A stretch of 64,000 bases of DNA. It comes from Mycolicibacterium lacusdiani (GTDB lineage Bacteria; Actinomycetota; Actinomycetes; Mycobacteriales; Mycobacteriaceae). The DNA is taken from contig NZ_JAKCFC010000002.1 in the NCBI RefSeq assembly GCF_021916785.1, positions 893,048-957,047 of the forward strand. Direction: 5' to 3'. This document shows positions 17,645 to 27,418 of the stretch, in pieces. Under the pieces are notes generated by a model. It saw only the letters and a program-made list of their open reading frames with translations. It was not told where the DNA came from and made no database searches. The translations under genes were made by a program, and so were the position numbers. Every line of letters begins with the position of its first letter. The first letter of the stretch is position 1.

Positions 17645-17690
17645 GATCGCGATTTCGGGTGAAACCACGATCTCACCGCAGTCTCGGCGA
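17631..17690. terminator. Perfect 19-bp inverted repeat overlapping the stop codon
   Basis: Arms 17631-17649 and 17668-17686 are exact reverse complements. The left arm includes the stop codon (17642-17644) of the nuclease-fold gene. It lies between convergent genes and probably works as a bidirectional terminator. It shares GCAGTCTCGGCGA with the palindrome upstream of the same gene. Confidence 0.75.
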
Positions 17691-17702
17691 GAAGAAGAAG
17701 AC

Positions 17703-18920
17703 CTAGCTCAGGCGCTCCACGACCATCGCCATGCCCTGGCCGCCGCCGACGCACATCGACTCGATGCCGAACGTCTTGTCATGCGTGGCAAGGTTGTTGA
17801 GCAGCGTGGCGGTGATGCGGGCGCCGGTCATGCCGAAGGGGTGGCCCAGGGCGATCGCGCCGCCGGAGACGTTCAGCTTGTCCTCGTCGATGCCCAGCTC
17901 GCGCGCCGAGCCGATGACCTGCACGGCGAACGCCTCGTTGATCTCGACCAGGTCGATGTCGGAGATCTGCTTGCCGGCCTTCCCGAGCGCCTTGCGGATC
18001 GCCTCGATCGGACCGAGGCCCATGATCTCCGGCGACAGCCCGGACACACCCGTCGACACGATGCGCGCGAGCGGGGTCAGACCCAGCTCCTTGGCCTTGG
18101 TGTCGCTCATGATGACCACGGCGGCAGCGCCGTCGTTCAGCGGGCAGGCGTTGCCCGCGGTGATCGTGCCGTTCGGGCGGAAGACCGGCTTGAGCTGGCT
18201 GATCTTCTCGTAGCTGGTGCCTGCGCGGGGGCCGTCGTCGGTCGAGACGACGGTGCCGTCGGGCAGCGTGACGGGCACGATCTCGCGCTCGAAGAAGCCG
18301 CTCTTGATGGCCTCCTCCGCGCGGTTCTGTGAGCGAACGCCCCAGTGGTCCTGGTCCTCACGGCTGATGCCGGTGTGCAGCGCGACGTTCTCGGCCGTCT
18401 GGCCCATCGCGATGTAGACGTCGGGCACGTTGCCGTCGTTGCGCGGGTCGTGCCACTCGTCGGCGCCCTCGGCCTGCTTGGCCGTGCGTGCCTGAGCGTC
18501 CTCGAACATCGGGTTCTTGCTGTTGGGCGCACCGTCGGCCGCGCCGACGCCGAAGCGCGACACCGTCTCGACGCCTGCGGAGACGAACACGTCGCCCTCG
18601 CCTGCCTTGATCGCATGGAACGCCATGCGCGTGGTCTGCAGCGACGACGAACAGTAGCGGTTGACCGTGGTGCCTGGCAGGAAGTCGTAGCCGAGTTCGA
18701 CGGCGACCGCGCGGGCGATGTTGTAGCCGGCCTCACCTGCGGGCTGCGCGCAACCCATCATCAGGTCGTCGATGTCGCGCGGGTCCAGCGACGGCACCTT
18801 GTCCAACACCGCGCGCACCATCTGGGCGGCGAGGTCGTCCGGGCGCATGGTGGCCAGCGACCCCTTGACGGCGCGGCCGATCGGCGAGCGCGCGGTGGCG
18901 ACGATGACGGCTTCGGGCAT
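17703..18920 (-). CDS. fadA3: Acetyl-CoA acetyltransferase / 3-ketoacyl-CoA thiolase (FadA3-like)
   Basis: A 405-residue thiolase of the degradative type. Nucleophile C90 is in NRYCSSSLQT, the His motif is GHPFGMTG, and the second cysteine is in CVGGGQG near the C-terminus. It should carry out the last, thiolytic step of beta-oxidation. I chose ATG 18920 (MPEAVIVATARSPIG), preceded by GAGGAGA; an in-frame ATG at 18953 would add 11 residues. From memory it corresponds to M. tuberculosis Rv1074c. Confidence 0.92.
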   Translation of the reverse strand: MPEAVIVATARSPIGRAVKGSLATMRPDDLAAQMVRAVLDKVPSLDPRDIDDLMMGCAQPAGEAGYNIARAVAVELGYDFLPGTTVNRYCSSSLQTTRMAFHAIKAGEGDVFVSAGVETVSRFGVGAADGAPNSKNPMFEDAQARTAKQAEGADEWHDPRNDGNVPDVYIAMGQTAENVALHTGISREDQDHWGVRSQNRAEEAIKSGFFEREIVPVTLPDGTVVSTDDGPRAGTSYEKISQLKPVFRPNGTITAGNACPLNDGAAAVVIMSDTKAKELGLTPLARIVSTGVSGLSPEIMGLGPIEAIRKALGKAGKQISDIDLVEINEAFAVQVIGSARELGIDEDKLNVSGGAIALGHPFGMTGARITATLLNNLATHDKTFGIESMCVGGGQGMAMVVERLS

Positions 18921-18980
18921 GGCGGTCTCCTCGGGGTGGAGCGGCGTTGTCACGCCTAGTGGACGACGGTTACCCCGAAC

Positions 18981-19940
18981 CTAACCGGTGACCGGAGCGA
19001 CGATCGGCGCGGGTACGCCGGTGGTGCGCCGCCACAACCGGCCGACGCCACCGATCCGTGCCAGCAGAGCCGCCGCGTGCGACGAGCGTTGCTCCAGCGC
19101 CGGCTCGACCGCTTGCCCGTGCGAACCGATGCCGAGCGCGGTGCACAGCGCGGGTAGCAGCTGCGAGGCCGCCAGCGAATAGCCGTTGGCGGATGGGTGG
19201 AACATGTCCGACGAGAAGTACTGCTCGGGCGCCTTGAGGAACTCGGGTGCCATCAGGTCCGCGAACGGCACGGGTACCCCACCTGCCGACCGCACGGCGA
19301 CTGCCTGCGCATGCGCGAGACGCAAGCCCAACGTGCGGGCCACCGTCCGCAGTGGCTGCGGGATCGCGGTGATGACGCCGAAGTCGGGGCACGTGCCGAC
19401 GACGACGACGGCGCCGCTGGCCCGCAACCGGCTGACGGCGGCGCCCACCCGACGCGCTGACTGGGGGATGCCGTTGAGGGCCGTGATGTCGTTGGCGCCG
19501 ATCATCACGACCGCGGCGTCCGGCGGCGGCCCGGCGACGAACATGGCGTCGATCTGGCCGGACAGCCCCTTGGACGTGGCTCCGACGATGGCCTTGGTGC
19601 TCAGGCGCACCCGCTTTCGAGACTCCTCGGCGAGGCCCCGCGCGATCAGCACCCCGGGCACCTCGTCGGCAGACGCGCAGCCGTAGCCCGTCGCGGTCGA
19701 GTCGCCGAAGATCATCAGGTGCAGGTCGAAGGCGACGCCGCGGTGCCACTTCTCGACCGGTCCACCGCCCGGCGAGTACACCCCGTCGGCGCGCGGCGGA
19801 ACGTCCCATGCCTTGGGGATGACGCTGCGGGCCTGATCGGCCTGTCCGCTCAAGAGGTTGCGGACGCCGACGTAACCCGTCGATGCCAGTGTCGCGGTCG
19901 CCGCCAGGGCGAGCGACCGACGCGGTGCACGGATGCCCAC
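18981..19940 (-). CDS. Exported SGNH/GDSL lipase-esterase
   Basis: A 319-residue protein with a basic, hydrophobic N-terminus (about 5-25) that is probably a signal peptide or anchor. SGNH blocks are present: block I FGDSTATGYG with nucleophile S81, block III GANDIT, and block V MFHPSANGY with the catalytic Asp/His region. It should hydrolyse ester bonds outside the membrane. From memory it corresponds to M. tuberculosis Rv1075c, a GDSL esterase. It is divergent from the lipU-like gene across a gap of about 190 bases. Confidence 0.88.
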   Translation of the reverse strand: MGIRAPRRSLALAATATLASTGYVGVRNLLSGQADQARSVIPKAWDVPPRADGVYSPGGGPVEKWHRGVAFDLHLMIFGDSTATGYGCASADEVPGVLIARGLAEESRKRVRLSTKAIVGATSKGLSGQIDAMFVAGPPPDAAVVMIGANDITALNGIPQSARRVGAAVSRLRASGAVVVVGTCPDFGVITAIPQPLRTVARTLGLRLAHAQAVAVRSAGGVPVPFADLMAPEFLKAPEQYFSSDMFHPSANGYSLAASQLLPALCTALGIGSHGQAVEPALEQRSSHAAALLARIGGVGRLWRRTTGVPAPIVAPVTG

Positions 19941-20035
19941 GCAGCAAGTTTAGGTGCGGCCCCGCGGGATATCAGCGTTGCAACGAATGAGGGCGGTCAC
20001 GGTGCGATATCAAGTGCGGTACGAAAGTGAATCCC

Positions 20036-20051
20036 TTGATTGTTGAATCAA
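20036..20051. promoter_or_regulatory. Small inverted repeat in the lipU/GDSL intergenic region
   Basis: TTGATT-GTTG-AATCAA is a perfect 6-bp inverted repeat with a 4-base spacer, in a locally AT-richer stretch (19941-20133) between divergent esterase genes. It may be an operator for one or both. The rest of the gap shows nothing I can name. Confidence 0.3.
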
Positions 20052-20133
20052 ACACGAGGTGTCAAGCTAAGTTACCTGGGTTGGCTTAGAAGTAGCCCGA
20101 CCTGGCACTACAACGGCGTAGGAAGTGGTGGCG

Positions 20134-21186
20134 ATGACCGCACCGAGCAAGATCCACGGGTCCCACGGATCGCCCATCGGGGCTGCTAGGGCGCGCAAGT
20201 CGCGTCGGTTCCCAGTCAGTGACGGTGCCCCCGTCGAGATCGTCGAGGATGGTCCGAGCCTGGCCGGTCGGCTGTTTGCCCTCGGCGCCGCACTTACGAT
20301 TCGGCCAACGCTGACAATCGGTAGCCTGGCTCCCCGTATGCCGTGGCCGTGGGGAGTGCTCGACTTCGCTGCTCGAGCGCTTCGGCCAGCCCCCGGAACC
20401 ATCCGAGCAACGATCAAGCTGCCCAACACCACCGCCCAGCTGGTCCGGGCGGCCGGCGTGCTTCCCGCCGACGGCAAGCGCAGCATCGTGCTCTACATGC
20501 ACGGCGGCGCGTTCCTGACGTGCGGCGTGAACACCCACGGTCGGATGGTCACCGCGTTGTCGCGGTTCAGCGACTCGCCGGCGCTGGTCGTCAACTACCG
20601 AATGATCCCCAAGCACTCGGTCGGCCAGGCGCTGGACGACTGCTACGACGCGTACCAGTGGCTGCGGTTGAAGGGCTACGAGCCCGAACAGATCGTGCTG
20701 GCCGGCGACTCGGCAGGCGGCTACCTCTCGCTGGCGCTGGCCGAACGGCTGCACCTCGAGAACGAGCTGCCGGCCGCCGTCGTCACGATGTCGCCGCTGT
20801 TCGAGATCGACAACGACAGCCGCACCCAGCACCCGAACGCCCACACGGACGCGATGTTCCCGCCCCGGGCGTTCCCCGCGCTCGTCGAGCTGATCCAGGC
20901 CGCTGCCGAACGACACCTGGTCGACGGCAAGCCCGAGCCGGTCTACGAGCCCCTCGACCACATCGAGCCGGGGCTGCCGCGCACGCTGATCCACGTGTCG
21001 GGCTCGGAGGTTCTGCTCAACGACGCGCGGAAGGCGGCCCACATGCTCGCCGCGGCCGGCGTCCCGGTCGAGGTGCGCATCTGGCCTGGTCAGATGCACG
21101 TCTTCCAGCTGGGTGCGCCTGCGGTCAAGGAGGCGACGCGCTCGCTCAAGCAGATCGGCGACTACATCCGAGAGGCCACTTGGTAA
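20134..21186 (+). CDS. lipU: HSL-family alpha/beta hydrolase (LipU-like esterase)
   Basis: A 350-residue hormone-sensitive-lipase-type esterase. The oxyanion motif is YMHGGAF, the nucleophile Ser is in GDSAGGY, the acid is probably in the segment VSGSEVLLND, and the His is in GQMHVF. It should hydrolyse short- to medium-chain carboxyl esters. ATG 20134 is 9 bases after a TAGGAAG ribosome site; GTG 20125 is too close to that site. From memory it corresponds to M. tuberculosis lipU (Rv1076). Confidence 0.88.
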   Translation: MTAPSKIHGSHGSPIGAARARKSRRFPVSDGAPVEIVEDGPSLAGRLFALGAALTIRPTLTIGSLAPRMPWPWGVLDFAARALRPAPGTIRATIKLPNTTAQLVRAAGVLPADGKRSIVLYMHGGAFLTCGVNTHGRMVTALSRFSDSPALVVNYRMIPKHSVGQALDDCYDAYQWLRLKGYEPEQIVLAGDSAGGYLSLALAERLHLENELPAAVVTMSPLFEIDNDSRTQHPNAHTDAMFPPRAFPALVELIQAAAERHLVDGKPEPVYEPLDHIEPGLPRTLIHVSGSEVLLNDARKAAHMLAAAGVPVEVRIWPGQMHVFQLGAPAVKEATRSLKQIGDYIREATW

Positions 21187-21215
21187 CCGGTCCGTCGGCC
21201 TGACACGATGGACGC

Positions 21216-22616
<1,401 letters not shown>

Positions 22617-22797
22617 CGCCACGGTCTTTCGCGCGCGCCGGATCACCGGCGAGAAGCAGGTTGCTGGGTCCCGTTTTCCGGGGTGGTGCGAAAGTGGCAG
22701 TCGGTGCCGAACTTTCGCTTTTTGCCCCCGGAATTGATCATGTTCTCAGGTAGGGTTACACCGCTCGTGCCTCGCACATGATCACCGGAAGGCGCCC

Positions 22798-23199
22798 ATG
22801 ACCGATCAACCGCCACCTCCCCCGGGGAACTACCCACCGCCCCCGCCGCAGGGTGGCGGTTACCCACCCCCACCACAGGGTGGCGGTTACCCACCGCCGC
22901 CGCAGGGCGGGGGATACCCACCGCCGCCGCAGGGTGGCGGTTACCCGCCGCCGCCGGGTGGCTTCGGTGGTGGTGCACCGACGAAGACGAACACGCTGGC
23001 GATTGCGTCGCTGATCTGCGCCGTCCTCGGTCTGCTGTGCGGCGTCGGTTCGATCCTCGGCATCGTGCTCGGCGTCGTGGCGCTCAACCAGATCAAGCAG
23101 ACCGGTGAAGGCGGTCGCGGCCTGGCGCAGGCCGGGATCGTGGTCGGCGCGATCTTCGTGGTACTCGGCATCGTCGGTTACGCGATCTACTTCAGCTAG
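22798..23199 (+). CDS. Proline-rich DUF4190 membrane protein
   Basis: A 133-residue protein. The first 58 residues are Pro/Gly/Tyr repeats (units like GGGYPPPPQ), encoded by near-identical 24-base DNA repeats. Then follows a DUF4190-like domain with two hydrophobic helices (about 65-92 and 108-131). GGAAGG precedes the ATG. The proline-rich part is probably cytosolic or periplasmic and intrinsically disordered. The role is unknown. It is followed 112 bases later by a second proline-rich gene. Confidence 0.85.
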   Translation: MTDQPPPPPGNYPPPPPQGGGYPPPPQGGGYPPPPQGGGYPPPPQGGGYPPPPGGFGGGAPTKTNTLAIASLICAVLGLLCGVGSILGIVLGVVALNQIKQTGEGGRGLAQAGIVVGAIFVVLGIVGYAIYFS

Positions 23200-23311
23200 C
23201 GAGCAGCACCGCACGAGTTGGTCGTCTCGGTACGCCTGCAATCCGTGCGGCACAACACTTTCGGCGCAGTGCGCCACGAACACGTCACTTGAAACAGAAC
23301 AGAGGTAAGTC

Positions 23312-24460
23312 ATGACCAGTCCTCCGCCCCCGCCGTCGTCCGACGGCGACGACGTCCCGCAGTCCAACGAGGGCGGGTTCGGTTCGCCGCCGCCCACGAA
23401 CCAGCCGCCCCAGGGCAACTACCCGCCCCAGCAGGGCAACTACCCACCGCCCCAAGGCAATTACCCACCCCCGCAGGGCAATTACCCGCCGACCCAAGGC
23501 AACTATCCGCCGCCGCAGGGCAACTACCCGCCGACCCAAGGCAACTATCCGCCGCCGCAGGGCAACTACCCGCCCACCCAGGGCGGCTACCCGCCTGCGC
23601 AGGGTGGTTACCCGCCGCCTCCGCAGGGCGGCTACCCGCCCCCGCCCCAGGGCGGCTATCCACCGCCTCCGCAGGGTGGTTACGCGTCGCCGCCCCCCGG
23701 CGGTTACGCGCCGGCCGGCTACGCGTCCGCCGGCGGCCAGGGCTTCGGGCAGCAGAACTTCAGCGCAGGCGAGGGCTTCTCGTGGGCCTGGAACAAGTTC
23801 AGCAAGAACGCCGTTCCGCTGATCGTCCCAACGCTGGTGTACGCCCTGATCGTGGGCGTCCTCTACGCAATCGTGCAGGGCATCGCGATGGCGCTGGCGC
23901 CCACCAGCACGTACGAGTCCTTCGAGACGGACTCGAGCTTCTCCTACTCCTACAGCGCCGGGCTCGGCGGCGCGAGCATCGCCGTGCTCATCCTCGGCGG
24001 CCTCCTGACGCTGATCGTCGTCGCCGCGGCGCAGTCGGCGTTCCTCGGCGGTGTCCTCGACATCGCCGACGGACGGCCGGTGACCATCGGCTCGTTCTTC
24101 AAGCCGCGCAACATCACCAACGTCATCATCGCCACGCTGATCGTCGGGGTGGCGACGTCGATCGGTTCGGCGCTGTGCTTCCTCCCCGGCCTCGTGGTGG
24201 CACTGTTCGCCATCTTCACGACGGTCATCGTGGTTGACCGCAACTGCGGTGCCATCGACGCGATCAAGGCGAGCTTCCAGCTCGTCAAGGCGAATATCGT
24301 CCCCGTGCTCATCGTCTACCTGATCACGGTGGCGATCACGATCGTCGGAGCGCTGCTGTGCGGTGTCGGCCTGCTCGTCGCGGTACCGGTGGCGTCGCTG
24401 CTGCTGGTGTTCACCTACCGCAAGCTCAGCGGTGGTCAGGTCGCACCGCTGACCCCGTAG
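23312..24460 (+). CDS. Proline-rich repeat membrane protein (Pra-like N-terminus)
   Basis: A 382-residue protein. Residues about 30-145 are repeats of GNYPPPQ, GNYPPTQ and GGYPPPPQ units. The C-terminal 230 residues hold five or six hydrophobic helices, including AFLGGVLDIADGRPVTIG and TVIVVDRNCGAIDAIKAS segments. These resemble membrane domains of the glycerophosphodiesterase-associated type, but I am not certain of the family. The N-terminus resembles the mycobacterial proline-rich antigen Pra (Rv1078), which from memory ends in an RDD domain instead. An intrinsic terminator follows. Confidence 0.82.
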   Translation: MTSPPPPPSSDGDDVPQSNEGGFGSPPPTNQPPQGNYPPQQGNYPPPQGNYPPPQGNYPPTQGNYPPPQGNYPPTQGNYPPPQGNYPPTQGGYPPAQGGYPPPPQGGYPPPPQGGYPPPPQGGYASPPPGGYAPAGYASAGGQGFGQQNFSAGEGFSWAWNKFSKNAVPLIVPTLVYALIVGVLYAIVQGIAMALAPTSTYESFETDSSFSYSYSAGLGGASIAVLILGGLLTLIVVAAAQSAFLGGVLDIADGRPVTIGSFFKPRNITNVIIATLIVGVATSIGSALCFLPGLVVALFAIFTTVIVVDRNCGAIDAIKASFQLVKANIVPVLIVYLITVAITIVGALLCGVGLLVAVPVASLLLVFTYRKLSGGQVAPLTP

Positions 24461-24478
24461 TCTCGTCTCACGCGAACG

Positions 24479-24519
24479 CGACGGCCCCGTGGTTCACCAC
24501 CGCGGGGCCGTCGTGTTTT
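24479..24519 (+). terminator. Intrinsic terminator after the proline-rich gene
   Basis: An 11-bp stem (24479-24489 with 24503-24513) followed by TGTTTT, 18 bases after the stop at 24460. It separates the proline-rich gene from the RDD gene. Confidence 0.85.
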
Positions 24520-24555
24520 GCTGGGGAGGTCTACGCGCCCGAGGAGAGGAAGACA

Positions 24556-25071
24556 GTGGTCGTTCGACTCGACACCGATCATGCGCCCTGGTCGAGGCGT
24601 TGCGCGGCGTTCGCCGTCGACCTGCTTCCCATCGTCGCGGCACTGGCGCTGGCGCTGGCGATCATGTGGCTGACCAGGATTCGCGAGTGTGACGCCGACA
24701 CGTCGGCACTGGACCTCGGCGCTCAGTGCGGATCGGGCATCAGCACCGCGGGCACCCTCGCGTACGGGGCGGCGTGGCTGGGCTCGGTCGTCTTCACGCT
24801 GTGGAACCTCGGGTGGCGTCAGGGCCGCACCGGAGCCAGCATCGGCAAGTCGGCGTTGGGGCTGCGCGTAATAGGCACCGAAACGGGTCAGCCGGTGGGC
24901 CCGTGGTGGTCACTCGGACGCGCTGCGGGGCACGTGCTCAACGCCGTGCCGCTCGGCCTGGGCTATCTGTGGCCGCTGTGGGATCGGCGGCATCAGACGT
25001 TCGCCGACAAGCTGGTCGCGACGGTGTGCGTCAGCGGAACGCGCTCACACCCGTCAGCGCCTCGCCGATGA
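24556..25071 (+). CDS. RDD-family membrane protein
   Basis: A 171-residue protein with about four hydrophobic segments. RDD hallmarks are the early Arg and Asp (WSRRCAAFAVDLLP), GASIGKSALGLRV, and the ending LWDRRHQTFADKL. I chose GTG 24556 because GAGGAGAGGAAG lies just before it; upstream in-frame sequence runs into the preceding terminator. RDD proteins are of uncertain function, and some act as ion transporters. The domain resembles the C-terminal half of M. tuberculosis Pra. Its last 41 bases overlap the convergent acyl-CoA dehydrogenase gene. Confidence 0.85.
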   Translation: MVVRLDTDHAPWSRRCAAFAVDLLPIVAALALALAIMWLTRIRECDADTSALDLGAQCGSGISTAGTLAYGAAWLGSVVFTLWNLGWRQGRTGASIGKSALGLRVIGTETGQPVGPWWSLGRAAGHVLNAVPLGLGYLWPLWDRRHQTFADKLVATVCVSGTRSHPSAPRR

Positions 25072-26209
25072 CGAGCTGGTGCACCTCCGACGTGCCCTCG
25101 TAGGTCAGCACCGACTCCAGGTTGTTGGCGTGCCGGATCACCGGGTACTCCAGCGTGATCCCGTTGGCGCCGAGCAGGGTTCGGCACTGCCGGGCGATCC
25201 TCAGCGCCTCGCGGACGTTGTTGAGCTTGCCGACGCTCACCTGCTCGGGCCGGATGCGCCCCTCGTCCTTCAGCTTGCCCAGGTGCAGCGCCAGTAGCTG
25301 CGCCTTGCCGAGTTCGACTGCCATGTCGGCGATCTTGGCCTGGGACAGCTGGTAGCCCGCCAGCGGCTTGTCGAATACCTCGCGCGTACCGACGTAGGCC
25401 AACGTGGCCTCCAGACAGTCGCGGGCAGCGCCCACCGCCCCGAACACGATGCCGAAGCGGGCCTCCGACAGACACGCCAGCGGACCCGAGAGCCCCCGAG
25501 CGCCTGGCAGTTTCGCCGCATCGGGCACGCGGACGTCGTCGAGACTGAACTCCGAGGTGACCGACGCCCGCAGGGACATCTTGTGCGTCATCTCCCGCGC
25601 GGAGAAGCCGGACGTCGAGGTCGGCACCGCGAACCCCAGCACCCCTTCCTCGGCGCGCGCCCACACGATCGCGACGTCGGCGATCGACGCGTTGGTGATC
25701 CACATCTTCGAGCCGTTGAGGATCCAGTCGGAACCGTCGCGCTTGGCGGTGGTGCGCATCCCGCCCGGGTTGGAGCCGAAGTCCGGTTCGGTCAGCCCGA
25801 AGCAGCCGATCAACTCACCGGCCGCCATGCCGGGCAACCACTGCTCGCGCTGCTCCTCGCTGCCCCAGTGGTGAATTGCGAACATCGCGAGCGAGCCCTG
25901 CACCGAGACGAGGCTGCGCAACCCGCTGTCGACGGCCTCCATCTCCTGGCACACCAGGCCGTACGCCGTCGCCGACGATCCGCTGCAGCCGTATCCGGTG
26001 AGGTGCATCCCGAGCAGACCGAGCTTGCCGATCTCCACGGCGAGGTCGCGCACCGGCACCACGCCGCTCTCGAACCACTCCGCGACGTGCGGGCGCAGGC
26101 GTTGTTCGCCGAACTGCCGGACCATGCTGCGCAGTTCGAGGTCCTCGGTACTCAACAGCGAGTCGAGGTCCAGCAGGGTTTCAACGGTCGAAGTCCCGTG
26201 GGTCGGCAT
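25031..26209 (-). CDS. Acyl-CoA dehydrogenase (glutaryl-CoA dehydrogenase-like)
   Basis: A 392-residue FAD enzyme. The segment CFGLTEPDFGSNPGGM, the FAD-binding MWITNASIAD, and the C-terminal YEGTSEVHQL carrying the catalytic glutamate all fit the glutaryl-CoA/short-chain branch. It should oxidise an acyl-CoA to the 2-enoyl form, possibly with decarboxylation if the substrate is glutaryl-CoA. Substrate choice cannot be read from sequence alone. It is divergent from metB (30-base gap) and overlaps the RDD gene tail-to-tail by 41 bases. Confidence 0.88.
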   Translation of the reverse strand: MPTHGTSTVETLLDLDSLLSTEDLELRSMVRQFGEQRLRPHVAEWFESGVVPVRDLAVEIGKLGLLGMHLTGYGCSGSSATAYGLVCQEMEAVDSGLRSLVSVQGSLAMFAIHHWGSEEQREQWLPGMAAGELIGCFGLTEPDFGSNPGGMRTTAKRDGSDWILNGSKMWITNASIADVAIVWARAEEGVLGFAVPTSTSGFSAREMTHKMSLRASVTSEFSLDDVRVPDAAKLPGARGLSGPLACLSEARFGIVFGAVGAARDCLEATLAYVGTREVFDKPLAGYQLSQAKIADMAVELGKAQLLALHLGKLKDEGRIRPEQVSVGKLNNVREALRIARQCRTLLGANGITLEYPVIRHANNLESVLTYEGTSEVHQLVIGEALTGVSAFR

Positions 26210-26227
26210 GGTCTTGTTCTACACGGT

Positions 26228-26233
26228 TACCCT
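26228..26233 (+). promoter_or_regulatory. -10 box for leaderless metB
   Basis: TACCCT matches the mycobacterial TANNNT -10 and ends 6 bases before ATG 26240. This spacing places the transcription start at or within a base of the start codon, so the mRNA is probably leaderless. Confidence 0.55.
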
Positions 26234-26239
26234 TCGAGG

Positions 26240-27418
26240 ATGAGCGAGAGGCGCAGCGCAGCAGATCACTACCGGGCCTACGGTGCGGCCACCAAGGCCA
26301 TTCACGCCGGTTATCGGCCCGACCCGGTCACCGGGGCGGTCAATGCGCCGATCTACGCCAGCTCCACCTTCGCCCAGGACGGGGTGGGCGGCCTGCGCGG
26401 TGGCTTCGAGTACGCGCGTACCGGCAATCCCACCCGCTCGGCCCTGGAGTCCTCGCTCGCCGCGGTCGAAGGCGGTGACTACGGCCGTGCGTTCAGCTCG
26501 GGCATGGCCGCCACCGACTGCGCGCTGCGGGCGATGCTGCGCCCGGGCGACCACGTCGTCATCCCCAACGACGCGTACGGCGGCACCTTCCGGCTCATCG
26601 ACAAGGTGTTCACCCAGTGGGGCATCGAGTACACGCCCGCGGTGCAGGCCGACCTCGACGCGGTCCGCGAGGCCATCACGCCGAAGACCAAGCTGATCTG
26701 GGTCGAGACGCCGACCAATCCGATCCTCACCATCGCCGACATCGCCGGGATCTCGCAGGTCGCGTCGGCGTCGGGCATCAAGGTGTTGGTGGACAACACC
26801 TTTGCCTCGCCCGCGTTGCAGCAGCCGCTGTCCCTGGGCGCCGACGTCGTGCTGCACTCCACCACCAAGTACATCGGCGGGCACTCCGACGTCGTCGGGG
26901 GTGCGTTGATTACGAGCGACGAGGAACTCGACGCCGCGTTCGGCTTCCTGCAGAACGGCGCGGGCGGTGTGCCCAGCCCGTTCGACGCCTACCTCACCAT
27001 GCGAGGCCTCAAGACGCTGCCGCTGCGCATGCAGCGGCACAGCGAGAACGGTGCCCAGGTGGCCGAGTTCCTGCAGCAGCACCCGGCCGTCGACACCGTC
27101 CTGTACCCGGGTCTGCCCAGCCACCCCAACCACGACGTCGCCGCGCGGCAGATGTCCGGTTTCGGCGGCATGGTGTCGGTGCGGCTGAAGGGCGGGCGCG
27201 ATGCCGCCCACCAGCTGTGCGCGCGGACCGAGATCTTCATCCTCGCCGAGTCGCTGGGCGGGGTGGAGTCGCTCATCGAGCATCCCGGTGCCATGACCCA
27301 CGCCTCGACGGCGGGCTCGCAGCTCGAGGTCCCCGACGACCTGGTCCGACTGTCGGTCGGCATCGAGGACATCGCGGACCTGATCGGCGATCTCGAGCAG
27401 GCGCTACAGCAGCGCTGA
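26240..27418 (+). CDS. metB: Cystathionine gamma-synthase/lyase (MetB)
   Basis: A 392-residue Cys/Met-metabolism PLP enzyme. The PLP lysine is K210 in HSTTKYIGGHSD, with YARTGNPTR at about 58-66 and SSGMAA at about 86-91 supplying phosphate contacts. Family members act as gamma-synthase, gamma-lyase, or both. With CBS nearby, the lyase direction (cystathionine to cysteine) is plausible. From memory it corresponds to M. tuberculosis Rv1079. A TANNNT box 6 bases upstream suggests a leaderless mRNA. The stop overlaps the convergent GPP34 gene by 15 bases. Confidence 0.93.
   Translation: MSERRSAADHYRAYGAATKAIHAGYRPDPVTGAVNAPIYASSTFAQDGVGGLRGGFEYARTGNPTRSALESSLAAVEGGDYGRAFSSGMAATDCALRAMLRPGDHVVIPNDAYGGTFRLIDKVFTQWGIEYTPAVQADLDAVREAITPKTKLIWVETPTNPILTIADIAGISQVASASGIKVLVDNTFASPALQQPLSLGADVVLHSTTKYIGGHSDVVGGALITSDEELDAAFGFLQNGAGGVPSPFDAYLTMRGLKTLPLRMQRHSENGAQVAEFLQQHPAVDTVLYPGLPSHPNHDVAARQMSGFGGMVSVRLKGGRDAAHQLCARTEIFILAESLGGVESLIEHPGAMTHASTAGSQLEVPDDLVRLSVGIEDIADLIGDLEQALQQR

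Noticed and set aside
23406..23690. CRISPR-like regularly spaced repeats
   Set aside because: The repeats are in frame and encode Pro-rich heptapeptides inside a clear gene; there are no unique spacers.
22798..24460. PE/PPE-family genes
   Set aside because: The Pro-rich N-termini lack the PE or PPE signature and are followed by other membrane domains.
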